From contig CAIIXF020000006.1 of the NCBI GenBank assembly GCA_903813345.2, positions 29,025,936 to 29,089,935 on the forward strand: 64,000 bases of DNA, in the 5' to 3' direction. Positions within the stretch are counted from its first letter, which is position 1; the number at the start of each line of letters is the position of its first letter. The position numbers and the translations under genes were made by a program. This DNA comes from Owenia fusiformis (Eukaryota > Annelida > Polychaeta > Sabellida > Oweniidae). Below the pieces are notes generated by a model. That model did not search any database. It had not been told where the DNA came from and saw nothing but the letters and a program-made list of their open reading frames with translations. This document shows, piece by piece, positions 22,921 to 35,100 of this stretch.

Positions 22921-25900
22921 CTGGAATCACAGAAATAGAATGTGTAAAAACATGCAATTACTAAACAGTTAACTGATTGGAAAATTTATAAGGGTCTTAG
23001 TAACAATAATATATATTATTGTTCAATGACAATCATGATAGTTTTAATTGTATTGCCCAATAGTATTCTAGCAGTATTGCACCCCCTCTAAACACCTCCA
23101 CAAAGGGTTTTCGGGAGATAATACAGTATAAGGTTCTTGTGGCTAAATGCGAGACTAGGCCATATACATATATGTCAAAATATTTTTCACTTACAATCTT
23201 TTGTACTTGTACAATTGTGAAATCAGTCGAGATAAAATAAAACAAGAGATCTACAGATATGATCTGACTTAATATGACAAAGAACAATATGTAGTTTATG
23301 ATATTCCCAAACGATCATACAGGTAAGATGATTATAAACAATTATAGTCTCACACATGAGCCTCGCCAGTTGTCAGATCAATTAAAAAACAATTACCAAT
23401 ATATACTCATTAAGGTAATTAAAGTCATTAAATTATGAAATCTTAAAGCAGTTGCTATAAAGTTGACACATTTGAATGTATTTGTGGATGTGAACGATTT
23501 TCAGACAACAATATGATGGTCTAATTTTTCTCTACATTATAAATAAAAAATATCCACTCAAGTAATATGAGCCAATATTATAATCATTTGGAGATTCCAC
23601 TTTAAATTACAATCATTTTTATGAGAATGGTAGTGTCGAATTTTTGTTTATTTCTTCTTTTTCATAACAAAAAACTATTATATTGGATATTAATCTTCAA
23701 TTCCACTAATCTTTCTTATCACCAATCAGTTGAAATTAAACTTTAAGAAATACAAGTTTGTATTTTAGAGGTTATTTATTGGTTATTCGAACTGGGCAAT
23801 ATGTGCATCGGGAGCAACTTTATAACTGAAGGATGTAACATATTGTCAATTTAAATGTGATTAAATATGATGTATGTTGAGCAATTGACCTAAAAATATA
23901 TTTGTCTACATGTGTTGTCTGTGTATATTTTAATGGACGAATCATGATGTTATTTCCTCTCATTAGCTCTTTCAAATTGAAAAGTCATGCTCCATGGCAT
24001 CTAAAACTAAAGATCTTTGTCAAACACCTTTCCAACCTGAGCATATATGTAAGCCTAACAGTTTTTATAAGTCAAACACCTTTGTAAGTCAAATACCTCT
24101 GTAATCAACATATCTCTGGAACCATACTCTAACACCTCCGAAGCCAGAGTCTTCTATTGACAAATATCTTTAAGTAAACCACCTATGCAAATCAAACACC
24201 TCTGTTATTCAAACACCTCAGTCAAACACTGGTAACACCTTACAATTGTAATTTGCATGTGAATAAATAATTCAGATGTTCCAAATGTTTTATTTCATTT
24301 TAATAGAATAGATTTCTAATTGCAACAATTCAATTTACATGTACCATTATTTTCAGGATATGCAATAATCTTAAATTAAACAATAATTTAGAAAATGTCA
24401 CATCTTATCTCATCAAAAGCAAAATAAAATATATATCTAGTAATAATAAAATAATCAATTAATAAATAAAAAACTTACCTAAAAGTTTGGAATTCTTGTA
24501 GCCAATGGCTACTATAGTGAGAATAGTAATGATCTTTGCATCCAATAGACACCCAACTCCTGGAAAGGTGCGCCCAACTGATGTAAATTATCCAATATGA
24601 GAGCCTTTAGTTCATTTAGAAAAAACAATAAAATTTCATACGGTGCAAAACAGAAATATGCAAACAGGAATACATAAATCTCAATTGAAGAAAACATCCT
24701 TGATATGCTGAAAATTGCATTCCAGGCTGTCCATATGCATCAATTATGTGATAGTTTCATTCTTCAGAGACTTAAAGTGTGAGCTATTTGGGATATGTTA
24801 CAGTTATGGGTGTAACAAGACAATGCCCGTACACAAAATGACACTTTGTAATTAAAGGAAAGGTACACAGAAAAGTTCACAGATTAAAATACAGGTAAAC
24901 CTGTAAACAGGCATAACATAAAATCTCTAAATAATCACAGAAATTAAACAAAATAGATGCTTATTATTAATATTTAGAAAGAAAATCTAAGAAATAAATC
25001 TGGCAGGATTGACATTTTAATCAAGGGCTACATTATAGAAAACTGCCATGTAATTTGAATGCCATATTTGGGAAGACCAGGTGTTCAAACATTGTCACAT
25101 ATGCTTACATAGACTAATTACTTCAACAAAATATTCTTCATACACAGAATAAGTAGCTTTCAAATATATATCTTAAAATTAATTATATTTACATTCATTA
25201 TGCAAACTGTCAACATTTCAAGCCAGGATGCCATTCATTACATTTCTATAACTGGTTTATTAAGAATTACTCTAATTAAGAGAAAAATTGAAAAACAAAT
25301 GATGAATTAAAATGGTTATACTATTATTTAACCTTCTTGGTGTTTCCTCACTGAAAATCTTACCCCGTCTTAAAACGTCAAATTCACAACTTATCTTGGG
25401 AGATTTTTGAAGGAATTTTACATGTAAAAGTACACAATCAAACCCACTGAATTTTTACGCCATCTGTTGACAGTCCTAAAGACTATTAATGTCAATGTGA
25501 TCTTTCTATGATATCTGTTTGCTAGAGATAAAATGCAATTAAAACTCAAATTTCAATAACTTTTTCTGATCATGAGATTTCAGAGTTTGATTTTCTGGGT
25601 TAAAAAAGAAAATAAATTGAATTTGCTGTTTCACTTTTAATTGTATCAATGAAAAGCATTTTGGAGAAACTTAGTTCAACCAAACATAATGTTTTAAACA
25701 TTTTAAACACAAAAAAAACTAGGAAGCAATTTAACAAATAATCATTATATATTTTATAATATACATTCATATTTATTTATTTGACAATTTCTTTTTAAGA
25801 GTAAAATATCAAAGTCAAGTACAAAACAGGTACAAAACCTGCATACAGGTTCCAAATAAAAACTAAAATTATTTTATGTGATATTATGTTCCATAAAAAC

Positions 25901-26336
25901 ATTTTTTAAATTCTGTGAATTGAATTCCACTAACTATAGTATAAATAGTAAAAAACTGGAATATATGACTTTTAACCCTGCATTTTCTCTGTACATATAT
26001 AAGGTATATAATATTTCCAAGAAAAAAATTATACCAATACTGTCTATTATCGCTATTTGCTACATCGTTATTCCTTTAATTCTATAAGTGGTAAAATGCA
26101 AATATTTTGCCATTAGCAACTCTAGTGACATAATATTTTGTCTTTCCTGTAAAAGTCAAAGCATATTTCTAATAAGGCAAAGTTCATATAATATCTGATG
26201 TCGCATGTTATTAAAGTAACAATTTTGATTTCCAAATGCCAAACATCAAATTCTGAGTGCTGATCATAAAAATAATGGCTATTAAGATAAAAGAAAAATA
26301 TGTCACCACTTCTTGGATCTTGGTGGTAACATAATA
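22921..26336. other. Upstream of the GPCR, no exon recognised
   Basis: AT-rich, probably first intron and promoter of the minus-strand GPCR. It contains the repeat at 23990-24245 and no other coding signal I can support. Confidence 0.4.
23990..24245. repeat. Degenerate repeat of (A)GTCAAACACCTCTGTAA units
   Basis: About eight imperfect copies of TCAAACACCTYTGTAA. They look like a diverged relative of the GGAACACCTC-containing MITE family elsewhere in the window. Confidence 0.55.
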
Positions 26337-26979
26337 CAGGGTGACCCGAAAGTATGCCCCCCCCTAGGCAGACATACACCAATGTCCCTATAGTATGTAT
26401 CATATATCATTTTAAAGCTTGTCCAAAGTTACATTGATTTGCCAAGTATCATGGTTCAACTCACAAACGGGAAAAAGTTAAACACATTTCAAAATGTAGT
26501 GTTTTACCAAAATCAAAGTTTAGTTTTACACAAAACTAATAGTCGCCACTTCTCCCTTGGCCATGTTAACAGCAGCAATTCTTTCTGGATATGACCTTAA
26601 ATACACTGCAAATAGGGATATGGCATTTAATATTTCTCATAAAACCTTTTTAAGGCACTTTAGAAGAGTTTCCTTGGAGTATCTGCCCTTACTGACCTCT
26701 TTTTACCACTCAATATCCATCCTCTCTTTAACGATAGCACCCATATTTTTTGTCACATTCAGGTTAGCGGTGTTTCCAGGATACTGATTTTAACTTTAAT
26801 TTTGGCCAAACACTAAGTTTTGAAATGCCTGTAACTTTTTCCCATTTGTAAGTTGAACGATGATAGTTGGCAAATCAATGTAACTTTGGATGAGCTTTAA
26901 AATGATATATGACACATACTATGGGAACATTAGTGTATGTCTGCCTAGGGGGGGGGGGGCATACTTTCGGGACACCCTG
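26337..26979. mobile_element. mariner-like non-autonomous element, 643 bp
   Basis: Flanked by TA on both sides. The termini are CAGGGTGACCCGAAAGTATG and the inverted CATACTTTCGGGACACCCTG. The inverted arms extend for about 150 bases (for example GGCAGACATACAC, CATTGATTTGCCAA, GGGAAAAAGTTA and their inverted copies). CAGGGTGTCC ends with TA target duplications are typical of Tc1/mariner elements. No transposase frame is visible in the centre. Confidence 0.8.
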
Positions 26980-27200
26980 TACATGTTAAATATATAAACT
27001 CTATAAAATGATAAAACAGATAATTGTCACATTATTTTCGGGGTGGGATGAGCCAGGATCAAAAATTGGGCAAGGCTTGACTTTAGGCTAAAGCTATACA
27101 ATGGGATGTAATTTCCACAGTTAAAGTTAAAAATCCGAGGGTGCCCTCAGGGGAAAGACTAACTAAACAATACTGTAACAAGCCAGATACAGACCTGGAA

Positions 27201-27264
27201 GGAAATGTGCTAAATTCAATGCCCACTCCAGAGTCTGATGCTCTACCGACTGAGCTATCAAAAC
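27201..27264 (-). pseudogene. tRNA-like sequence, probably a SINE head or tRNA pseudogene
   Basis: Minus strand reads GATAGCTCAGTCGGTAGAGC, a near-perfect tRNA D-arm/A box, followed by ATCAGACTCTGG resembling an anticodon arm. The B box (GGCATTGAATT) is degenerate and the acceptor stem does not pair, so a working tRNA is unlikely. Part of the neighbouring sequence (GCAAGCCAG... GTGCTAAAT) recurs near 43537-43585, which suggests a dispersed element. Confidence 0.5.
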
Positions 27265-29179
27265 TTTAGCCAACACAGCTGAGCTTTTTACAATTTGAAT
27301 AATTATATTTCTGTAAAACTTTCCTCAGGCAATTGCCTGGCCCAAAGTCATACCTGGCTCTATGCCCATGATTAATCACAAAAAGCAGTATTAGGCAAAC
27401 ATCACATAAGTAGGGAAGATAAACCTTCCTTTGGACTTAAAATTTAAAATATTTTATGATTAAAAGTTTAACTTCCTATATGGGTATCCAGTGTCAACCC
27501 TGTAAATGTAACACTGGATGATTATACTACATGAACAATAAAAAAATAATGTGATCTAAACTCAACATATATTGAACAAAAAAGAGTTTAGTACAGTCAT
27601 TATATGTTAAATATAGATATAATATGTAAAATTAAAATCTACTGTGATATAAAAATTCATAATCTATTAAATCTGTAATTACATTGCACAATAAAATGGT
27701 TTTATTAAACAATCAATCTAACTCCATGATTTGACTTACATAATCTTACTTCTTGAATACAATATTGTTACGTTCATAATCACGGGTAATATCCAGGCCC
27801 CGTTAATAAATGAGGAAGTTCCTGCTGACATCGCGAGCAATGAAAGAAAAGAGGTGTTATCTTTTGTTCACTTGACGCTTTAAAGCTTTTTCATTTCATT
27901 TTCCTCAATGATAATATGTGACTAAGACTAAAAAAGAAACTGCTGGAAAGAAGCATCACAAAATATTGTTCTGGGTCTCATTATATAAGACTAGATTCAA
28001 GATGATTTATAAACATGTATATAAACAGCAAGATCTTACATATATAAAAACCTAATATTGTAACAAACAAAATCCTACATAAAACCATTAAGTTTCAGAA
28101 AAAGGGGCAACAAGAACTGTAGAGAGAAAATTTGAATTTTTTATTTTGTCTGAGCTATCAGGTCAATATTTGGCTTAACATCCTCTTTGACATACCTATT
28201 TTCTTAAAATGTATGGATAAACTATCAATTTCAGCATTAAGAAGTGTAAATTCAGTTCAAAGTTTCTATAAAGGGAGTCCCATTTATATATTTTTAAGAT
28301 CCTCCATGTTTCAAGAGGAGTATCAGCTGAAATAATGTTCATCCCGGGGGTTTCTTTGTAGATAATAAAAATATATGTTAGTCTTGATCGAAATATCCAA
28401 ACTTAAATATATTTTGACACTGGTCGATGATCGTTGAATGGCCCCCCTGCACTAATTGTTGCACCTTTAAACATATTCATTGGTCTAACAACAAAGTGGG
28501 AGAGATGGAGCCCGAATCAGAAAACAATAATATCGTAATGAAATGGCAGATTATGAGGAAGTCAATCACTGAGAACAATGCAACTGTTGCCATATATTTT
28601 AAGAAATCGGGTCTCCTAAAAACACAATCAGAGTAACCTCCTGATTTTTTCGTGTTATTTGATGTAAAACAAGTTTGTTTATCAACTTATCAATTCTGAG
28701 GCTTGAATTAATTCGTTAACAGTATAATAGTATCAATTCGATGATTGTTCCTAGCCATGAATTTCCACTTACATCAATAGAAATTCAAATTCAAATTTAA
28801 AAAGCCCACTCAAATTTGTTCCAGTCTGATTGGCTTTTTCCTTCAGATTAATTTGGCTTAGAGAAGCCATATTTATTACTTCTAAGGGGTTACAATATAG
28901 ATAAATCCCCAAAAAACATTGTATTCTGTTTTCGACTTATTGCGTTCAATTCTGACAGTTGGTTGTTCTTTTGGTTGTCCTGTTGATATCCTCAATATAT
29001 TGTCGATATCGTGCTTATGTTTGGTCTCAAGATATATCTAAGGTATATATGATGGTTTATGAGCAATTATATTGGGACATTACTGATTGTCCAGAATAGA
29101 AATCTGGACGACTCAATCTCTTTAAGATCCAAAAAACTAATGACAAAACCTTTTGTGAACATCTTGCAATGTGATTACC
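27265..29179. other. Intergenic / 3' flank of the GREB1-like gene
   Basis: No recognisable gene. A further minus-strand AATAAA lies near 28869-28875. Confidence 0.4.
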
Positions 29180-29185
29180 TTTATT
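29180..29185 (-). terminator. AATAAA overlapping the GREB1-like stop codon
   Basis: The minus strand reads AAA-TAA-AGG, so the hexamer AATAAA contains the TAA stop. If used, cleavage would leave a 3' UTR of only some 10-30 bases. Confidence 0.35.
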
Positions 29186-32100
29186 TGGTTCCAAGAGTGT
29201 TTTCCAATGTTTCTAATCTGGTCAGTAACCTTGCTATAACTGATTCATTTTTGATACTCTTAGCCATCAACTTTGAATTCTTTTCTTCCACTCTCTTTAA
29301 AGCTTCCTTCATTTCTTTGTTCTCAGCTTTGATTTCTTTATTCTCAGCTAACAATGTTTCCATTGTTTCTATGATGTTCAGCTTGTTTTGAGTTTGTGAA
29401 TGTTGTGTGGGTTCTAGGGGTATCTGACCACCATCATTGTTATCAACATTTATGCTACTTGTTCCAACTATTTGTTGACTATTTTCATCTTGAGATTTGA
29501 GATTTTGATTTCTAGAGTTTGGACTCTCTGACACACTTGCAACTGACCTACTAGAAGATGATACTTGTTTATCTGCCATTACCTGATGTTTAGAACTCCT
29601 TTCAATGCGAAGAATCACATAAGGAACATTGAATTCTAATATATTGTGGGTACTGACTATGAGACATTCATCCTCATTGGTATCTGGATGAGCCAGACAT
29701 CGTTTTATCTCTTGAGGCCTGATTATCAACAAAATCAACTTGGATTTCTCTATCTCCGCTTTCAGTCTGTCAACTACACAATCTGTGACTTCTGCCTCCA
29801 AATTTAATGTGATCAGTGTATTTCCCTTTTGGGAGTCCTTCTTTTTATACTGTTCCAAGTTTTTCAAGATTTCTCTAACCTGCAAGTTATTCACATTTGC
29901 ATCCTCCGTACCAGCGCTGTTTATGATCATTGATTGATTGGGTCTACAATTTGCTCTGATCCAGTGAAATAATCTATCACTCCAACCGAACGCTTCTGGA
30001 AGCTCCGTATCTATATGGAACTGATTGACTTTGTATGTGCACATGTCAGCGTACCAAGATTTCAGGTTTCTTTTCAGCATTAAGAATCTGTTGAACTTCA
30101 CAACATGAAGCCCTGCATTGTCAACATCATTGTTGATATTCAGGTCTTCAAATACTTGCCAAGCTTTGTACTTGATGTTCCTCTCATGTAGTGCCTTAAT
30201 GTTGACAAAGACAACAGAAAACACATGAGTTGTATGAAATGGATTTTTTACATTCAAACTCCCCTTTTGGTATTTCATCATACCAACTATTCCAAATGAG
30301 GACATTTCCCCAGTGTAGCTTTGAATAGAGCCATCGGGGGATGATTGATGAGGTGTGAAGTTGTGTGGAGGGCAAGGTAAAGACTTTGTTTTGGAACCCA
30401 ACTGTTCATAGTGTTTTAATATATGAAACAGTGGCGTGACTTCCATCTCTAAATGCCCATCTTTTCTTTCAACTTGTGAAGTACCTTCAATTAGTTTAGC
30501 AGTTTTGAAGAAGGACACATTATCATCAACCATAAATATGGTATCTAGGTGAAACTCCTCTGAGAACATCTGAATAAACCGACGTGCGAACCCAACCCCT
30601 CCTTCATAAACATCTTCCTCGACATCACTCAATGTTTCAGGAAGCTTCAGAATAACATGTGTGTTTTTCCAATAAACACAGTATTCATCATACTCTAAAG
30701 GCCTCACCACCAGGACATGTATGTAGTTTGAAGGTGTATCCCTTATGTTGGGATCTTTGTTAGCCTGGACCATTGTTCTGCAGTAGTTGAGGGTGCCAGT
30801 CGTTGGCCTGCCATATGTTGGAGTGAATATCCATGAATTGATATCAGTATCAGAGGTAGAGAACACACATCTTTTCCTCTCTAAAACATTTACGACCCTC
30901 TGATAATTCTCATGATTTGGGATCGATATGGTTATCTGTTGTCCATTGACAGTAATGGTTCTTTCACTGCAGTTCATGCCTTCAACTCGACAATTAGTGC
31001 ATGTATGCTGGTAAGTCATGGCTGAGTATTTGCCTGTCCTTTTTCCTACTGTTTTTTTCTTATTTTTTGTTGGGTTACTTGGCATCATATTTGAGGGCTT
31101 TTTACCATATTTATATGGCCCATATATCCTAGAATACTTGGAAACTTTGGTGGTTGCTTCTTTATCATAGAGTTTACCAGGCTTAAGATTTCTCCAATAA
31201 GGATAAGACCAGTATTGGTCATCTTTCTCTTTCCCTGCAGCTATGTCATCAATTTCATCTCCAATATCATCTTCTTCATCTTCGTCACTGCTGAATGTCA
31301 CAGACTCTTGCTCAATGGCTTTGACAGGTGAGATATTATTCTTGATTATTTTCCAAAGAAGACATATCACCTCCAAAAAAACACCTGTCTTGCCAATTTG
31401 AGGCTCCGCATCAAGTAAGATCCTGTTGTGATGTTTTTCTGTATCTTCACTTTTTTGATATCCTTTGCTTTGTCCAGATGAAGTTACTCTAGTATCAATT
31501 AGACTTCTGTAGTCATTTGTATAACCATAATATACAGGGCTTTTATCTAATGCTTTTTGGAATTTATCATACAATTCTTTCCCTATCAGGGCATATGGCA
31601 TATTGCTGTTGGGTTTGTCTGAATATCGACACAAGCGGCCAAGCTGTTGTACTACAGATGTAAGTGTAGATCCACTTTCCTGGAATTGAAGTCTGAGGTC
31701 CATTGTATTAAAACTTTGGGGAAATGTATCTCCCATTCTGCCATTATCTACCAGTATGAGGATGCACGGTAGATTATCAAGATCGGTGTATTTCTCAATG
31801 GACTTATGTCTATGGCTGCAGTTTGCACAGATTAGATTGTTTTTTTCATTAAATTTTAGATTCTCACAGGGACATCTTTCTCGTGTTTTCTTGTCTGTGT
31901 ACTGGCAAACTCTGGTTTGGAGAGTGTGCTTGATACGGTGCAGGAACGTACTTTCATCAAAATCTGCATTTATATTTTTAACTTTGAATTTTCCATAATC
32001 TCTCAAGATTTCAAACATGTATGTGTCTTTTGTCCCTCCAGAATGAAGCCTAGCTGAGGAAAGCATGGTATAAATAATATCAGCATATGCACGTTGTGAT

Positions 32101-35100
32101 GACCGGATTATTTTCATTTTGCCTTGGAGACCATCTTTCATAGCTTCCTGATCTGGTATTAAATCATCAACTATCTTTAATGTTTCAGAATCAGATAGAC
32201 ATTTGGCATATTCATCCAGGAGAGACTTCTTTGCAATGTTCTCAGGCAAACTGTCATAGATGCTACAAATAATTGTTTCTTGTTCTTCTTTTATTTGAGC
32301 CTTTATTTGAGCTGTAATCGTATCTTTATTCACTGTACCTTTCTGAGCTATTTGACCAACAGAGGCAGGACATTCCATGTATATTATCTTCTTCAAGATT
32401 CCCACCTCTGACATTTTAAACTTTGCTTCTGTCACTGCTTTGAAAACATGCCTAGTTGCCCCTCTAAGTGGCAGGGCAGGTATGAAACCATGGAAGTTAG
32501 AGTCTCTTTCTTCTTGGTATTTTCGAGCCCATTTCAGCAATTTCATTTTTGGGATGTATGCATCCTTATGATTCCTCATCTTTTTCAACAGGTGTCTAAG
32601 ACTTTCTGTGATGAGAACATAATAGGAATAATCTGCTGCAAGTGTAAATTCACCATGATTTGATTCTATGCTTAGTTTTGACTTAAGCTTGGTCTTCATT
32701 TCTGCAACAAGGTCAGCAAACCCATCATCATATCTGATAAGCTGATCTTCTTTCCGTTCATTCCTCATGCTGTTGAAAATGTAACTCAACGATTTGTATC
32801 TTTTGGTTTCTGGTGCTGATTCAACAAGCTGAGCGGGTTGACACGTGTCTATGATAAAGAAGGAATCAAGATCCCTTGTCTTCTTGACACCAAGCCTTCC
32901 ACCCAGAATAGATTTACTTGGTGAGTACTCTTGACCTAACACGATTTCCCGATTTTCATATTTCAATAGTTTATTTTGAAAGGAAGATGGGAAGCCAGGA
33001 AGATGTAGGGGTGTAGAAATTTGAAAAACATCTTCACCATAATCAAAATGTACAATGAACTGATTGGTGACAATGTTCTCATTGAATTTGTCCTCTGCTA
33101 TAAATTTTAGTTTTCCACCATTGGGGTCACTAACCAAAACAAGGGCTTTGTTGTCATGTGTTATAGTTACAATACTATGTTTTCCTTGAATACATAATTC
33201 ACTTGGATGACCTGTTTGACTTCTGACAAGCTTATCATTGACTACCTCTAAGATGACTTGTCTGGCAGGATCATTTTCACTACTTTTTTTAGCAACTTTT
33301 AGGGATGTGCGAAGACCTTGTTCTAATCGATTAATAGTACCTTGTGCCCAGGTTACATAATGCAGATCTTTGAGTGGGCCTGATGGTACACTAGTTAGTT
33401 TTTCTGATTCAAGAACATGCTCTCCAGATTCTAATGTCATATAACGTTCATCATCGACAAGTCTTTTTTCACTTAGTACACTGTATGGAGTGGCTGAAAC
33501 TTGAAGAACAAAGAGATTGCCATGTATGTCATTTTTCCATTCATTGATGTACGTTTGGTTGGCATTTGCCTCCTTTGCCTCACTGGCTGTTTCAGTTCCC
33601 CAGTGTGCTTCATCTGCTATGACCAAAAACAATGTTTTAGGATTTTCTTCAGATCGTTTCTTGAATGAATTAAAATCATCCTTTACTCTACCAGTTTTTT
33701 GGTACATCTGAACCTTTTCATCACATTGCTCTTTCATTCTAACTGGATCAAAAACACCATCCAAAATCAACCATTCCAATTCTTTTTCACACAAACGACT
33801 ACTGTTTTGTTCCCGTAAATTCACAGATCTTGCTGTATATATACGAACATCAAAATCACTAAAATCACTCAAATTTTTAGGGACATCTTCATGACGAAGT
33901 TGACTATATACAGGGTGACCAATAATTAAGCTTATTCTATCAACAATTTCTTGAGCAAGGAAATATTGAGTTGGATAACAACCAGTATTACGCACTTCTA
34001 ACTCACGTGGGTGTATGTCCAAGAGTGCTTTTGGTATAACATATGAATCTTCAGGCTCAATAGACATCTCTTGAGAATTTTCGAATTCATATTCTTTGCC
34101 ATATTCACTGTCATTGTCAACATCCATGTTGGATGTAGATTGGGCACTTTCTACATTGTCACCATCGTTGCCACCAGGCTCCATATCTGCGACTTGTTCT
34201 CTGTCTTTTTTAACATCTGAAAAATGAAAAAAATTTAAAAAATATGCATTATCAATATGATCAATTTTTGTTATTTGGTCATTAAAGGTAGTATCAGATC
34301 TAGCAAGCAACCTTGAAAAAACTGTTTCAGTTATAGAATATTTTAGCATCGTATCATTACATGTTTTATCTATTTTCTAAAAATCCCTATTGTGCATACT
34401 TTATTTGAGGTCAATGAATCAGGTTACAATTTAATTTGAAAAACATTAATATATTTTATTTAATGGTTTTGTTTTAGTAAACCCAAACAACATTGTCTCT
34501 GACAAAGTGTTTAGTTCTACCAATTCTGTGGATTTTGAAACTCGATTTTCTGTCTAACAAACCTAGAAGATTGAGATTTTCTTAAGTTCAAAATGTTCAT
34601 TATTCAAAAAACAATAATTGAACTCAACAGATATTATGAGAACTTCCTTCGTCATGATAAAGAAAGAACAGGTCCATTGGTCCACTTAGACTTTTTCTGA
34701 AAAACTCATTCTTCCATACACTTTTAAAACCTATTGCAAGTTGTAGATAAACCTTTGTTCTTGAGATGTGCAATTTCAAAAAAGTGGCATAAGTTTTCTG
34801 TTTCTTTGAGAAATTGGCAGTAAGAACCCCTATCACAAGGCTGTCTGAATATGGGTACACACTATGTTTACCATCAAAATAATATCAAACTTATCATTAT
34901 CACACTACCCTATAACTATTTAGAATATGGCAAACATGTTTAGAAAACTGGCAAGAAGCAATTGAAATAAGAAAATCCATTCTTTTTGAAGTGCCCTTGT
35001 GTGCATTTAGTTGCAGTCATTTCATCCTAATTGCCCATGGGCATTTAAAATAATAATCACATCCCAACTCTTAAAACATGCTTAGGATACTGTTAGAGTC

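Noticed and set aside
26557-26787. Open frame inside the mariner-like element
   Set aside because: No transposase motif; probably chance in the element's centre.
27201-27264. Functional tRNA gene
   Set aside because: The acceptor stem does not pair and the B box is degenerate.
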